Positions 8,769 through 16,537 of a stretch of DNA of 64,000 nucleotides are shown here, piece by piece. The stretch is from Pseudomonadales bacterium (GTDB lineage Bacteria; Pseudomonadota; Gammaproteobacteria; Pseudomonadales; UBA5862): contig JACKOQ010000004.1 of NCBI GenBank assembly GCA_024234215.1, forward strand, positions 179,910 to 243,909, written 5' to 3'. Every line of letters starts with the position of its first letter. The stretch's first letter is position 1. A program made the translations under genes and the position numbers. The notes beneath the pieces were generated by a model. The model saw nothing but the letters and a program-made list of their open reading frames with translations. It did not search any database and was not told the DNA's origin.

Positions 8769-10552
8769 AGATCGGGTCCCATCGTGAAGTGGAGTCGCCA
8801 GCCGCCCTCGGCAAAGGGGTGCGGATGGGCCAGGTCGATCCGGACCCAGCCCACCGGCAACTTCCAGCGCAGACCCAGGCCGACACCGCGATGCAGCGGC
8901 TGATCGAAGCGGTCGAAGGCATTGCCGGCATCGATGAAAATGGCGCCACGCCAGTCGTCGTTGAACGGATGTTCATACTCGACGCTGCCCACCAGCAGGT
9001 GCTTGCCACCCACCACCTCGCCATCGGCATCTTCCGGCCCCAGCGCCTTGTAGTCATGGCCGCGCACGCTCTGGTCACCGCCGGCGAAAAACCGCACCGA
9101 AGGGGGCAGCTGGTCGAAATCATCGACCCAGCTGCTGCCCAGTTCGAGGCGGGTCAGCAGTCGGCCTTCGCCGAGGGGATCGATGCGCTTGCCCTTGAGT
9201 GAAGCCTGCACGAAGGTGGCATCGGACAGCGTCCCCTCGATGCTGCCGCGCAGCGACAGTTGCAGGCTGTTGCCGTGGGTCACATGGATCGGGTGGTCGG
9301 CCTGGGTCCGGGTCAGGCCGAGCGTTGGCATCAGCAGCTGAGAGAGTCCCTCTTCGTCGCCGATCTGGAACCGTTCGGACTGATAATCCAGACCGATCAG
9401 CCGGCGCCACTGCCCCAGACCCTGCTGCACGCCGACGCCGAATTTGAAGGCCGTGCTCTCGCTGTCGTTGGGTGGCTGGTCGTTCTCCCAGCCGGCATGG
9501 GTGATGAACTGATCCCGGTCCGGGCGGGCCAGTGGAATCAGATGGCGGGCATCGATCTTCTGGTTCAGTTGCGACAGCACCGCCTCGCTGTCGAAGCGAT
9601 GCCCCTGCGGATTGATCGGCTGGTATTCGTAACTGCCCCGCATCCGGGCGCCGGTGTCGGTGCCATAGCCGGCACCGATCTGGAACCTGTCCTGTTTGCG
9701 GTCGAACAGTTTCACCTCGACCGGCACCTCGTCGTTGTCCGTCTGCTCGGGGTGTGCGACCACCTCGACCTGACTGAAGTAGCCGCTGTCGACCAGCCGC
9801 TCCTGCAGACGCAGCAGCGCCGACTGGCGATACGGAGTGCCCGGCGCCTGCCGCAGGTAGCGGCGCAGCAGCTCGGGCGAAATTCTCGAATCGCTGAACC
9901 GGACCGGCCCCAGGCGATGGCGCGGACCGCTGTCGAACCAGAGCTGGATGTCGGCCTGATACCGATCGAGGTCGACCCGCACCTGGTGGCGGGTGAAGCG
10001 GGCGGTGAAGTAGCCCCGCTCGGCCGCCAGCCGCTGGATCTGCTTCTTGGCGGCCTCGTACTGGTCGTGCCGCAGTGTTGCACCGCTCTTCAGCGGCAGC
10101 TCATGTTGCAGGCGCAGCATCTCTTCGTCCTGTTCGGCCGCGCCGGTGAAGCGCAGATCGACCTGACCGATCGGCAGCGGCGCGCCGGGGTTGATCCGGT
10201 AGCGGGCCTGCCACTGCCGGGCGTCGCGCTCGACCGCGCCATCGACCGTGGCGCGGTAGTAACCGAGTGGGCGCAGCGCATCGATGATCTGCTGCCCGGC
10301 ACGGCGGTGCAGCAGCCTGATCCGTGCCGGCGAGAGCGCACGATCACCCTGCTGGGCGATCGTCAGTGTGGCCAGGATGTTGTCCCGCGCGCTGGTGTCG
10401 ACGCCGCTCAGTTCGACGCGGACCGGCAGATCGGTCTCGGCCCGCAGCGCGGCTGAGCAGAGGCAGCAGAGCAGCAGCAGTGGCCAGAGGCGAGAAGGTG
10501 TTCTCAATGTCGAGCTGCCGACGCAACTGCGGCGGTGGGAAGAGTGGAACAA
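8765..10552 (-). CDS. tamA: Outer-membrane Omp85-family protein TamA
   Basis: Omp85 beta-barrel partner of TamB, 595 residues if the TTG at 10552 is the start. A GGAA about 7 bases upstream supports that codon; a second TTG at 10507 would give a shorter leader but has no visible Shine-Dalgarno. There is no in-frame ATG before the signal peptide (LWPLLLLCCLCSAALRA). POTRA domains fill roughly residues 45-270, including VEVVAHPEQTDNDEVPVEV. A 16-stranded barrel follows, with the conserved SVRGHDY motif of the lid-lock loop and a barrel terminus near FTMGPDL. It is transcribed divergently from the secreted-protein gene at 10689. Confidence 0.92.
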   Translation of the reverse strand: MFHSSHRRSCVGSSTLRTPSRLWPLLLLCCLCSAALRAETDLPVRVELSGVDTSARDNILATLTIAQQGDRALSPARIRLLHRRAGQQIIDALRPLGYYRATVDGAVERDARQWQARYRINPGAPLPIGQVDLRFTGAAEQDEEMLRLQHELPLKSGATLRHDQYEAAKKQIQRLAAERGYFTARFTRHQVRVDLDRYQADIQLWFDSGPRHRLGPVRFSDSRISPELLRRYLRQAPGTPYRQSALLRLQERLVDSGYFSQVEVVAHPEQTDNDEVPVEVKLFDRKQDRFQIGAGYGTDTGARMRGSYEYQPINPQGHRFDSEAVLSQLNQKIDARHLIPLARPDRDQFITHAGWENDQPPNDSESTAFKFGVGVQQGLGQWRRLIGLDYQSERFQIGDEEGLSQLLMPTLGLTRTQADHPIHVTHGNSLQLSLRGSIEGTLSDATFVQASLKGKRIDPLGEGRLLTRLELGSSWVDDFDQLPPSVRFFAGGDQSVRGHDYKALGPEDADGEVVGGKHLLVGSVEYEHPFNDDWRGAIFIDAGNAFDRFDQPLHRGVGLGLRWKLPVGWVRIDLAHPHPFAEGGWRLHFTMGPDL

Positions 10553-10688
10553 CCTGAAATTCCATCTAGTTTTACAGCCATGTGCAGCTCGATGGCTGCG
10601 CCAGTCCGGGAAGGCGCAGGTCGCTCATGCGGCTGCATGTTGCGCGATTGTGCCGCCCGTTTTTTTCACCATGGCAAAAGAGGTTCTC

Positions 10689-11417
10689 ATGCGGCGATAT
10701 CTGGCGGGTTCGATGATGGCGGTTGCGCTCTGGAGCGTCCAGTCCGATGCCGCGCTGATCTATTCGAACAATTTCGACACGCCGGCCTTCAAGGCCGCGG
10801 GTGTCTCGGCCAGCCTGACCGGGGGCTTCGTCGGCGCTGTCTCCGCTGGCCCCTATGCCGGCAGTCTCGGCAAAAGCTGGGCCGGCAATTACTTCAATGG
10901 CAATGGCGCTTCGGCCACGCTGACGCTGACCGGTCTGCCAGTACACACCGGGGTCAACGTCGATCTGCTGCTCGGCTTTCTCAACTCCTGGGACAGCCGC
11001 AATGGCACCGTGGCGCGGGATGATCTGAACCTCTACATCGATGGGCGTCTGCTGTTGAGCATGACCACCAACAATGCCTCCGGGACGGTGGTCGATTTCG
11101 ATGGCGGCACCTTGCTGGTGAACGACGGCCAGATCGATTCCAACCGCTTTTTTTCGGATGATCTGGTGGACATGGCGACCGCCTCGCTGTTGACGCTCGC
11201 CCACACCGCGCCGAGCCTGACGCTGCGGATCACCCCTACCGGTCGCGGCTGGCAGGGCTGGCCGGACGAGGGCTGGGGCATGGATGCGCTGCGGGTGTCA
11301 GTGACCGGCGATGAGTCGACCCATGGGGTGCCGGTCGGACCGACGCTCTCGCTGTTCGGCATCGGGCTGGCGGGGTTGGGTCTGGCGCGCTGGCATGGTG
11401 CCAGGCGCCGGGGATGA
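10689..11417 (+). CDS. Secreted protein with PEP-CTERM-like C-terminal tail, function unknown
   Basis: A 242-residue exported protein that I do not recognise at family level. The ATG at 10689 follows an AGAGG Shine-Dalgarno by 5 bases and gives a signal peptide (MRRYLAGSMMAVALWSVQSDAA). The body is glycine-, serine- and asparagine-rich with beta-sandwich character (YSNNFDTPAFKAAG, SLTLRITPTGRGWQGW), as in PEP-CTERM proteins with a carbohydrate-binding-like fold. The last 30 residues look like an exosortase sorting signal: VPVGPTLSLFGIGLAGLGLA followed by RWHGARRR. The usual Pro-Glu-Pro is replaced by Pro-Val-Gly-Pro, so recognition by an exosortase is uncertain. No exosortase gene is in the window. 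Confidence 0.72.
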   Translation: MRRYLAGSMMAVALWSVQSDAALIYSNNFDTPAFKAAGVSASLTGGFVGAVSAGPYAGSLGKSWAGNYFNGNGASATLTLTGLPVHTGVNVDLLLGFLNSWDSRNGTVARDDLNLYIDGRLLLSMTTNNASGTVVDFDGGTLLVNDGQIDSNRFFSDDLVDMATASLLTLAHTAPSLTLRITPTGRGWQGWPDEGWGMDALRVSVTGDESTHGVPVGPTLSLFGIGLAGLGLARWHGARRRG

Positions 11418-11424
11418 TTGCGTT

Positions 11425-13011
11425 TCAGCGGCGGCTGACCGGATCGCCCACCTCGAGCCAGAGCAGCTGTCCGCCTTCGACCAGATCCCGCTCGCCGATC
11501 ATGCCGTCACGGATGCCGTGGGCCTGCACGTCGAACAGATGGAGCGTGCCGGGTGGGGCATCGAACAGTGACGACACCTCGATGATGCCCGAACTCTCCC
11601 AGGCGCCCAGCTCCTTCGCTTTGGCATCGCTGCTGCCGCTGGGCCGGACCGCGGCGCGGTGGATCTCGGCCAGGGTGGTCAGGGTTCGGGTGAGCGGATC
11701 GATGGCGACGATGCGCGCCTCTGCCGGATTCTGCTGCGGTTGCCATGGGTAGGCGGCGTCCTCCTGCACCAGGATGCGGCCGTCGCTGCTCCAGCTGAGG
11801 TTGTCCGGGCTGCGCAGTCGCAGCGCCGGGTCGGCGTCGCCATCGTACAGCAGGGTCAGGCGGGCCGGGCCGGGGTTGCCTTGTGCGTCGAATTGCAGAT
11901 CGATCAGGTAGAGGTCGCCCTGGGTGTCGCTGCCACCGGCGAAATCGGCGCGTCCGGTGGAGGCGAGCACCGCCTGCCGGCCATTGCGGGGGTTGACATG
12001 CAGATCCTCGGGGCGCGAGAAGCTGAAGGCGCCGAGCCGATCGGCCTCGGCGCGCAGGGTGTCGGCATCGGCATCCCCCAGGGTGTCATGACCCGGCTGG
12101 CCGGCTTGGGCCGGATCACGTGGCTGCAGTTCGACCCAGTGGCCGTCACGCTGCGCCGCCATGCCATGGAAGGTCGCGGGGTCGGCATCGTTGCCGGCCG
12201 ACTTCCAGGCATAGAGCCGGCCCTGCTGCAGGCCGTTGCGGTCGAGAAAGCTGCTGTGCGGATCACCGTTCTTGATGCCGACATAGAGATAGAGCGGCGC
12301 GCCGACATGGTCATCGCCCAGCAGCAGGGCAATCCGCTGCGCAGTGCCGGTGTCGATCTCGGCGACATTTTCCCAGGCGCCACGGCCGAGCATCGGCACG
12401 GCCCACAGGCGGCCGCGGTCGACCTCGCCGGCCCAGAGCGTTCCGCCCGGTGACCGGCTGCGCTCTTCGCCGGCGAAATGGATGCGGTCGCGAAAGCCGC
12501 GGCCCTCACCAAAGCGGTTCGGCTCGAACAGCGCGGCCGAGCAGAAGCGGTCGAAGCCCTGACTGCCGGGGCCGTTGATCTGCTCCGCGCGGGTGACCGG
12601 CTGGCCGGCGCGGTCATGCACCTCGGCGTAGGCGATGCCGGCGCGACGCAGCGTGCGGCTGTGGCGGTCGATGTCGAACTGGCTGATGCGCGCACCGCGC
12701 AGCAGGGTGCCGTTGGCGAGTCGATAGGGCCGGCCCTTGTCATCGGCCAGTTCATGATTGACCCACAGCCGCACCGTGTCGGCATCGAGGCGATAGGCGC
12801 CCAGTCCGTCGAGCACCCCGACCGGCTGGTAACCCTCTCCGCCATCGTCTGGCGTGACCGTCTCGCCGACGGTGAACAGCGGCGTGACCCGGGCACCGTT
12901 GCGGCCCTGCATCATGCTGTCGTCGGCAGGGTCCGGCGGTGCGGCCTGGAGCGGCAGCGCGGGCAGGGCAGCGAGGGTCAGTGTGATCAGCAGGTTGCGG
13001 TGGCCGGCCAT
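11425..13011 (-). CDS. PhoX-like (DUF839) secreted phosphatase family protein
   Basis: Secreted protein of 528 residues related to PhoX, the calcium/iron-dependent alkaline phosphatase family that releases phosphate from organic esters in the periplasm. The start ATG has an AGGAGG Shine-Dalgarno 7 bases upstream, which rules out the longer frame extending into the neighbouring gene. Residues 1-24 are a Sec-type signal peptide (NLLITLTLAALPALPLQA) without a twin-arginine motif, whereas classical PhoX is Tat-exported. Beta-propeller family motifs are visible: LWVNHELADDKG, FSRPEDLHVNPRNG and RSPDNLSWSSDGRILVQEDA. Enzymatic activity is inferred from family only. Its end converges on the PEP-CTERM-like gene 7 bases away. 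Confidence 0.78.
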   Translation of the reverse strand: MAGHRNLLITLTLAALPALPLQAAPPDPADDSMMQGRNGARVTPLFTVGETVTPDDGGEGYQPVGVLDGLGAYRLDADTVRLWVNHELADDKGRPYRLANGTLLRGARISQFDIDRHSRTLRRAGIAYAEVHDRAGQPVTRAEQINGPGSQGFDRFCSAALFEPNRFGEGRGFRDRIHFAGEERSRSPGGTLWAGEVDRGRLWAVPMLGRGAWENVAEIDTGTAQRIALLLGDDHVGAPLYLYVGIKNGDPHSSFLDRNGLQQGRLYAWKSAGNDADPATFHGMAAQRDGHWVELQPRDPAQAGQPGHDTLGDADADTLRAEADRLGAFSFSRPEDLHVNPRNGRQAVLASTGRADFAGGSDTQGDLYLIDLQFDAQGNPGPARLTLLYDGDADPALRLRSPDNLSWSSDGRILVQEDAAYPWQPQQNPAEARIVAIDPLTRTLTTLAEIHRAAVRPSGSSDAKAKELGAWESSGIIEVSSLFDAPPGTLHLFDVQAHGIRDGMIGERDLVEGGQLLWLEVGDPVSRR

Positions 13012-13105
13012 GGTGTGCCTCCTGGGGGTGAATGGGGCAGTGGCCATTGTTCGGTCGATCGATGACAGATTCTCTTCATTCGCTCCAATCTCTGCCAGCA
13101 CCGGG

Positions 13106-14710
13106 TCAGTCGGATGGAAATTCGCCCTGTTCGAGCAGTGCCTGGGCGGAGTAGAGGTAGAGCATCGAACCGCGGTAGCGGCGCTCCAGCAGCGGGCGCG
13201 GCTGGCTGTCGGCGGCGCGGGCCTCATCGAGAATGAACAGCAGCCAGCCGTCGGGGTGCTGTGCCGCCCAGCCGTGTGCCTGAGCGGCTGGAACCACCGC
13301 CAGCGGCTGGCGCAGCAGGGCCGGAAAGGTGAACTGGCCGTCGTATTCGAAGTCGATGAAGGCGACCGGAATCTGCTGCTGTTCGGCCTCGTGCAGCAGT
13401 GCGCTGACATCATCGGCACGGTAGCGTGGCAGTTGAGCGGGCAGCGGGCCGAGATAGAGCAGGGCGGTCATGCCGCCGATGACCAGGCTGTTGCGCAATG
13501 TGGAGCGGTGGCGATCCAGACCGGGCAGACAGAGCAGCGCCAGCAGCGCGAAGGCGGCCGCCAGCCAGCCGGGCAGCAGCGGCGCCAGCGCTTGAAGCTG
13601 TGGGTTGGCGAGCCGACCCGTCGTGATCAGCATGATCGACAGCGCGAAGAGCAGCAGCATGCCGGCCAGCAGCCATTCGCGTTGCGGGGCACCGCTCTGC
13701 GGCAATTCATCGATCGCGCGGGCCAGCAGCAGCGCCAGCGCCGGAAAGATCGGCAGCAGATAGTGTGGCTGCTTGCCGCTGATCAGCGAGAAGGCCGCCA
13801 GCACCGCCAGACTCCACAGAGCCGCAAAGCGCAGACCGGGCTCGGACCACAGCCGTGGCAACCCTTTGGCCGCGCGCCAGGCGGTCAGGCTGAGGGTCCA
13901 GGGCAGCAGCAGCAGCGGCAGCATCGCCAGCAGCCACCAGAACGGTCGGCGGTGGGCGAAGGAGGAGACCATCCGCTCGCCGGTCTGCTTGAACAGCAGC
14001 TCGTGTGCAAAGGCATCACCGCCGCGATGGGCCGCCAGCAGCGCCCACAGCAGCAGCGGCAGCAGACCGACAATGATCGTCGCCAGCGCCTTCGGCAGCC
14101 ACTGGCGTGGCGAAGCCGGTTCATGCAGCGTCAGCCGCATCACCAGCGCGGCCAGGCCGAGGTGCAGCAGAATCACCGGCCCCTTGGTCAGCCCGCCCAG
14201 TGCCGTCGCGATCGCCAGCAGCAGCCAGCCGGCACGTTCGCCGTGCAGCGTGCGCAGCAGCGCGTTGAGCCCCAGCGCCACCCAGGCCGACAGGATCAGA
14301 TCGAACATCAACAGATGGGAAAACAGCAGCCAGTAGCTGCAGCCGCCGAGCAGCAGCGTGCTGGTCAGGGCGATCTGCGGGCGTGTGGGCCAGAGCCGGC
14401 GCGCCAGTCGATGGGTGCCGAGCAGGCCGAGCAGCGCACAGAGCCAGACGACGAGGCGCGGCCACCAGCCGTTGACGCCGAACACTCCCCAGCCGAGGTT
14501 GATCAGCCAGAACAGCAGCGGCGGCTTGTGGCTGTAGGGGGCGCCGTTCAAGTGCAGCAGCAGCCAGTCGTTGCGCTGGTACATCTCCCAGGCGACGGTG
14601 AGGTAGCGGGTCTCATCGATCGGGAACGGCGGGCGAATCGACACCCCCAGCAGCCACAGCAGCGACCAGAGCAGCAGCATCACGGGCAGGGTGAGGGGCG
14701 CGCGGCTCAT
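13106..14710 (-). CDS. ArnT/PMT-like membrane glycosyltransferase
   Basis: Integral membrane glycosyltransferase of the ArnT/dolichyl-phosphate-mannose mannosyltransferase superfamily, 534 residues with about 11-12 hydrophobic segments. The N-terminal periplasmic loop carries the catalytic signature PPFPIDETRYLTVAWEM, with the acidic pair expected to act on the lipid-linked donor, followed by SHKPPLLFWL. Such enzymes transfer a sugar from undecaprenyl phosphate to lipid A or another periplasmic acceptor. The ATG is preceded by AAGAG at good spacing. The two upstream genes on the same strand (LAB_N protein and GT2) fit a pathway that makes the lipid-linked sugar. The actual sugar and acceptor cannot be read from sequence. 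Confidence 0.82.
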   Translation of the reverse strand: MSRAPLTLPVMLLLWSLLWLLGVSIRPPFPIDETRYLTVAWEMYQRNDWLLLHLNGAPYSHKPPLLFWLINLGWGVFGVNGWWPRLVVWLCALLGLLGTHRLARRLWPTRPQIALTSTLLLGGCSYWLLFSHLLMFDLILSAWVALGLNALLRTLHGERAGWLLLAIATALGGLTKGPVILLHLGLAALVMRLTLHEPASPRQWLPKALATIIVGLLPLLLWALLAAHRGGDAFAHELLFKQTGERMVSSFAHRRPFWWLLAMLPLLLLPWTLSLTAWRAAKGLPRLWSEPGLRFAALWSLAVLAAFSLISGKQPHYLLPIFPALALLLARAIDELPQSGAPQREWLLAGMLLLFALSIMLITTGRLANPQLQALAPLLPGWLAAAFALLALLCLPGLDRHRSTLRNSLVIGGMTALLYLGPLPAQLPRYRADDVSALLHEAEQQQIPVAFIDFEYDGQFTFPALLRQPLAVVPAAQAHGWAAQHPDGWLLFILDEARAADSQPRPLLERRYRGSMLYLYSAQALLEQGEFPSD

Positions 14711-14746
14711 GCGGAACTCTTGCACGGTGGAGCGGGAATCAGCCGA

Positions 14747-15094
14747 TCAGTGGTGTTGGCCGGGTGTGGCGGGCAGGGAGTCGGTGTCCGCTGTGCCGTG
14801 GCGGTAGATCAGTTGCAGATTGCGAAAATAGATGAAGAGGCCGATGCCCTGGCCGAGAATGAAGACCGGGTCGCGGCGATGAATCGCATAGCCGAGCAGC
14901 GTGGCGCCGCCGGCGACCGAGAAGTACCAGAAGGCGGTCGGCACCACGCTGCGCTTGACCCGTTCGCTCTGCAGCCACTGCACGATGAAGCGCATCGAGA
15001 ACAGCAGCTGGCCGGCGAATCCCACCAGCAGCCAGAGCGGATCGCTCTGATGAAAGAAGCCGATGATCGGTGCCAGCACTGCTTCGATGCTCAT
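14747..15094 (-). CDS. Lipid A biosynthesis N-terminal (LAB_N) domain membrane protein
   Basis: Small membrane protein of 115 residues made of a single LAB_N domain with three hydrophobic helices (LWLLVGFAGQLLFSMRFIVQW, AFWYFSVAGGATLLGYAIH, PVFILGQGIGLFIYFRNLQL). The motif QW-x-x-SE-x-x-x-x-S-x-x-P-x-x-FW is the domain hallmark. The domain occurs fused to some LpxB proteins or stands alone beside GT2 and ArnT-like genes. Its biochemical role is not established; a link to lipid-linked sugar handling is inferred from neighbours. Its ATG overlaps the GT2 stop by 4 bases (ATGA), showing tight coupling. Confidence 0.85.
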   Translation of the reverse strand: MSIEAVLAPIIGFFHQSDPLWLLVGFAGQLLFSMRFIVQWLQSERVKRSVVPTAFWYFSVAGGATLLGYAIHRRDPVFILGQGIGLFIYFRNLQLIYRHGTADTDSLPATPGQHH

Positions 15095-15843
15095 TCGATG
15101 TCGCTCATCGGCGAGAGCCGGGCGCGCCGTTGCAGCCAGGCGACGCCGAACAGGTCGACGATGCCGACCCACAACCGGTTGTGGATGCCGTACTTCGAGC
15201 GGCCCGCGGCGCGTGGCCGGTGGTTGACCTCGACACAGCAGACCCGCCCGCCCAGCCGCTGGTAGAGCGCCGGCAGAAAGCGGTGCATGTGGTCGAAGTA
15301 GGGCAGTTGCAGAAAGGTGTCGCGGGCGAACAGCTTGAGGCCGCAGCCGGTGTCGGGGGTGTCGTCACGCAACATGCGCCGGCGCACACCGTTGGCGACC
15401 CGGGAGGAGAGCCGGCGTATCCAGTCATCATTGCGCTGGAGCCGGCAGCCGGCCACCAGCAGCAGCGGGTCGCTGCCACTGTTCTGCAGTGCCGCCAGCA
15501 GCCGGTTGATCTCGGCCGGTGGATTCTGGCCATCGCCATCGAGCGTGGCGACCCAGGGGTAACGGGCTGCGCCGACACCACGGTGCACGGCGGTCGATTG
15601 ACCGCAGTTGCGGGCCAGCCGGATGCCGCGCACATGGCCGGCGTGGCGCGCGATGGCATGGTGAATCTCGTCGTCGGTGCCATCGCTGCTGCCATCGTCG
15701 ACAAAGATCGCCTCGAAGGTGCAGCGGCCATCGAGCGCGGCGACGATCTCGGCCGCCAGCGGGGCGATGTTGGCCCGCTCATCCTTGACCGGAATGACCA
15801 CAGACAGCGACAGGCTCGGGCTGGATGGATGCGGGGCGACCAT
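15091..15843 (-). CDS. GT2 family polyprenyl-phosphate glycosyltransferase (DPM/ArnC-like)
   Basis: Cytoplasmic glycosyltransferase of about 250 residues that should transfer a sugar from a nucleotide donor to undecaprenyl phosphate. The GT-A fold motifs are complete: SVVIPVKDERANI at the start, FVDDGSSDGT, then TLDGDGQNPP with the metal-binding aspartates, and DTGCGLKLF. It resembles dolichol-phosphate mannosyltransferase and ArnC but lacks the two C-terminal membrane helices of ArnC. I used the ATG at 15843; an in-frame TTG at 15870 is also possible and has an AGGG at fair spacing, but that sequence lies within a strong hairpin. First gene of the three-gene glycosylation cassette. Confidence 0.83.
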   Translation of the reverse strand: MVAPHPSSPSLSLSVVIPVKDERANIAPLAAEIVAALDGRCTFEAIFVDDGSSDGTDDEIHHAIARHAGHVRGIRLARNCGQSTAVHRGVGAARYPWVATLDGDGQNPPAEINRLLAALQNSGSDPLLLVAGCRLQRNDDWIRRLSSRVANGVRRRMLRDDTPDTGCGLKLFARDTFLQLPYFDHMHRFLPALYQRLGGRVCCVEVNHRPRAAGRSKYGIHNRLWVGIVDLFGVAWLQRRARLSPMSDIE

Positions 15844-15874
15844 TGGCAGTGGCAGGTGACAGGGTGACAAGGAA

Positions 15875-15898
15875 CGCCCTGCTGCGTGCAGCAGGGCG
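15875..15898. repeat. Perfect palindrome (11-bp arms) upstream of the GT2 gene
   Basis: Arms CGCCCTGCTGC and GCAGCAGGGCG are separated by two bases. The structure lies immediately 5' of the GT2 operon on the minus strand, so it could form a very stable hairpin in its leader, or be an operator. No T-tract follows on either strand, so a simple intrinsic terminator is unlikely. Confidence 0.6.
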
Positions 15899-15998
15899 CC
15901 GGCATTGTACTCCGAAACCCGATCCGGCTGTCAGCCATGGCGGGTGGTGCGGTCGTTGGCCGGGTGAAAACCGCAGCGGTGAAGTGCGCGCGAATCGG

Positions 15999-16004
15999 TA
16001 TAAT
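15999..16004 (+). promoter_or_regulatory. Candidate sigma-70 -10 box for crcB-serS-cysG
   Basis: A perfect TATAAT lies about 105 bases upstream of crcB in the divergent intergenic region. I see no good -35 at 16-18 bases, so this is a moderate call supported mainly by the -10 match and by the first gene of a co-directional block following it. Confidence 0.45.
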
Positions 16005-16108
16005 CGACGCCACCCTCACTGCCTGGAGTGGCCGCGCTTGCCTCATCTGCCCTCTCTCCCGCCATCGGCCGACCGCTCCGCCCGTCGGGTCGCTGCGTGG
16101 AGCGCGAC

Positions 16109-16483
16109 ATGAACCCGTGGCTGGCCGTGGCGGTCGGCGGCGCGCTCGGCTCGATGGCCCGTTTCGCGGTCGGCACCTGGGTCGCGGCCGGGCTCGGCAG
16201 CCGCTTTCCCTATGGCACGCTGCTGGTCAATCTGCTCGGCTGCCTGCTGATGGGGCTGCTGGTGGTGCTGATCGACGAGCGCTGGGCAGTGCCGCCGCAG
16301 TGGCGGGCCTTTGCGCTGGTGGGGCTGCTGGGTGGCTTCACCACCTTCTCCTCCTTTTCGCTCGAGGCCTACACCCTGCTGCGCACCCAGCAGTGGCTCG
16401 CGGCCCTGCTCTATGTGGCCGGCAGCCTGCTGCTGGGGCTGCTGGCGCTGGCGGTCGGCATCGCACTGGCACGCCGTTTCTGA
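16109..16483 (+). CDS. crcB: Fluoride exporter CrcB/Fluc
   Basis: Small four-helix membrane protein of 124 residues that forms a dual-topology dimeric fluoride channel protecting enzymes from fluoride. All family motifs are present: GGALGSMARF in the first helix, GTLLVNLLGCLLMG in the second, and GLLGGFTTFSSFS in the third, including the Phe and Thr/Ser residues lining the pore. The ATG has GGAG six bases upstream; an earlier in-frame start would add a non-hydrophobic extension and is rejected. Gene order crcB-serS-cysG is conserved in pseudomonads. No fluoride riboswitch signature was found in the leader. Confidence 0.95.
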   Translation: MNPWLAVAVGGALGSMARFAVGTWVAAGLGSRFPYGTLLVNLLGCLLMGLLVVLIDERWAVPPQWRAFALVGLLGGFTTFSSFSLEAYTLLRTQQWLAALLYVAGSLLLGLLALAVGIALARRF

Positions 16484-16537
16484 ACGGCATCGACCTCTAT
16501 CCATCCCTGTATCCATGACCTGTGACTGATCAAGAAA

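Noticed and set aside
12854..15265. 803-codon plus-strand frame across the PhoX-like and ArnT-like genes
   Set aside because: It overlaps three well-supported minus-strand genes and encodes Gln/Arg-rich low-complexity sequence.
15999..16108. Fluoride riboswitch upstream of crcB
   Set aside because: Often present before crcB, but the conserved GGNGAUGG and pseudoknot elements are not found in the leader.
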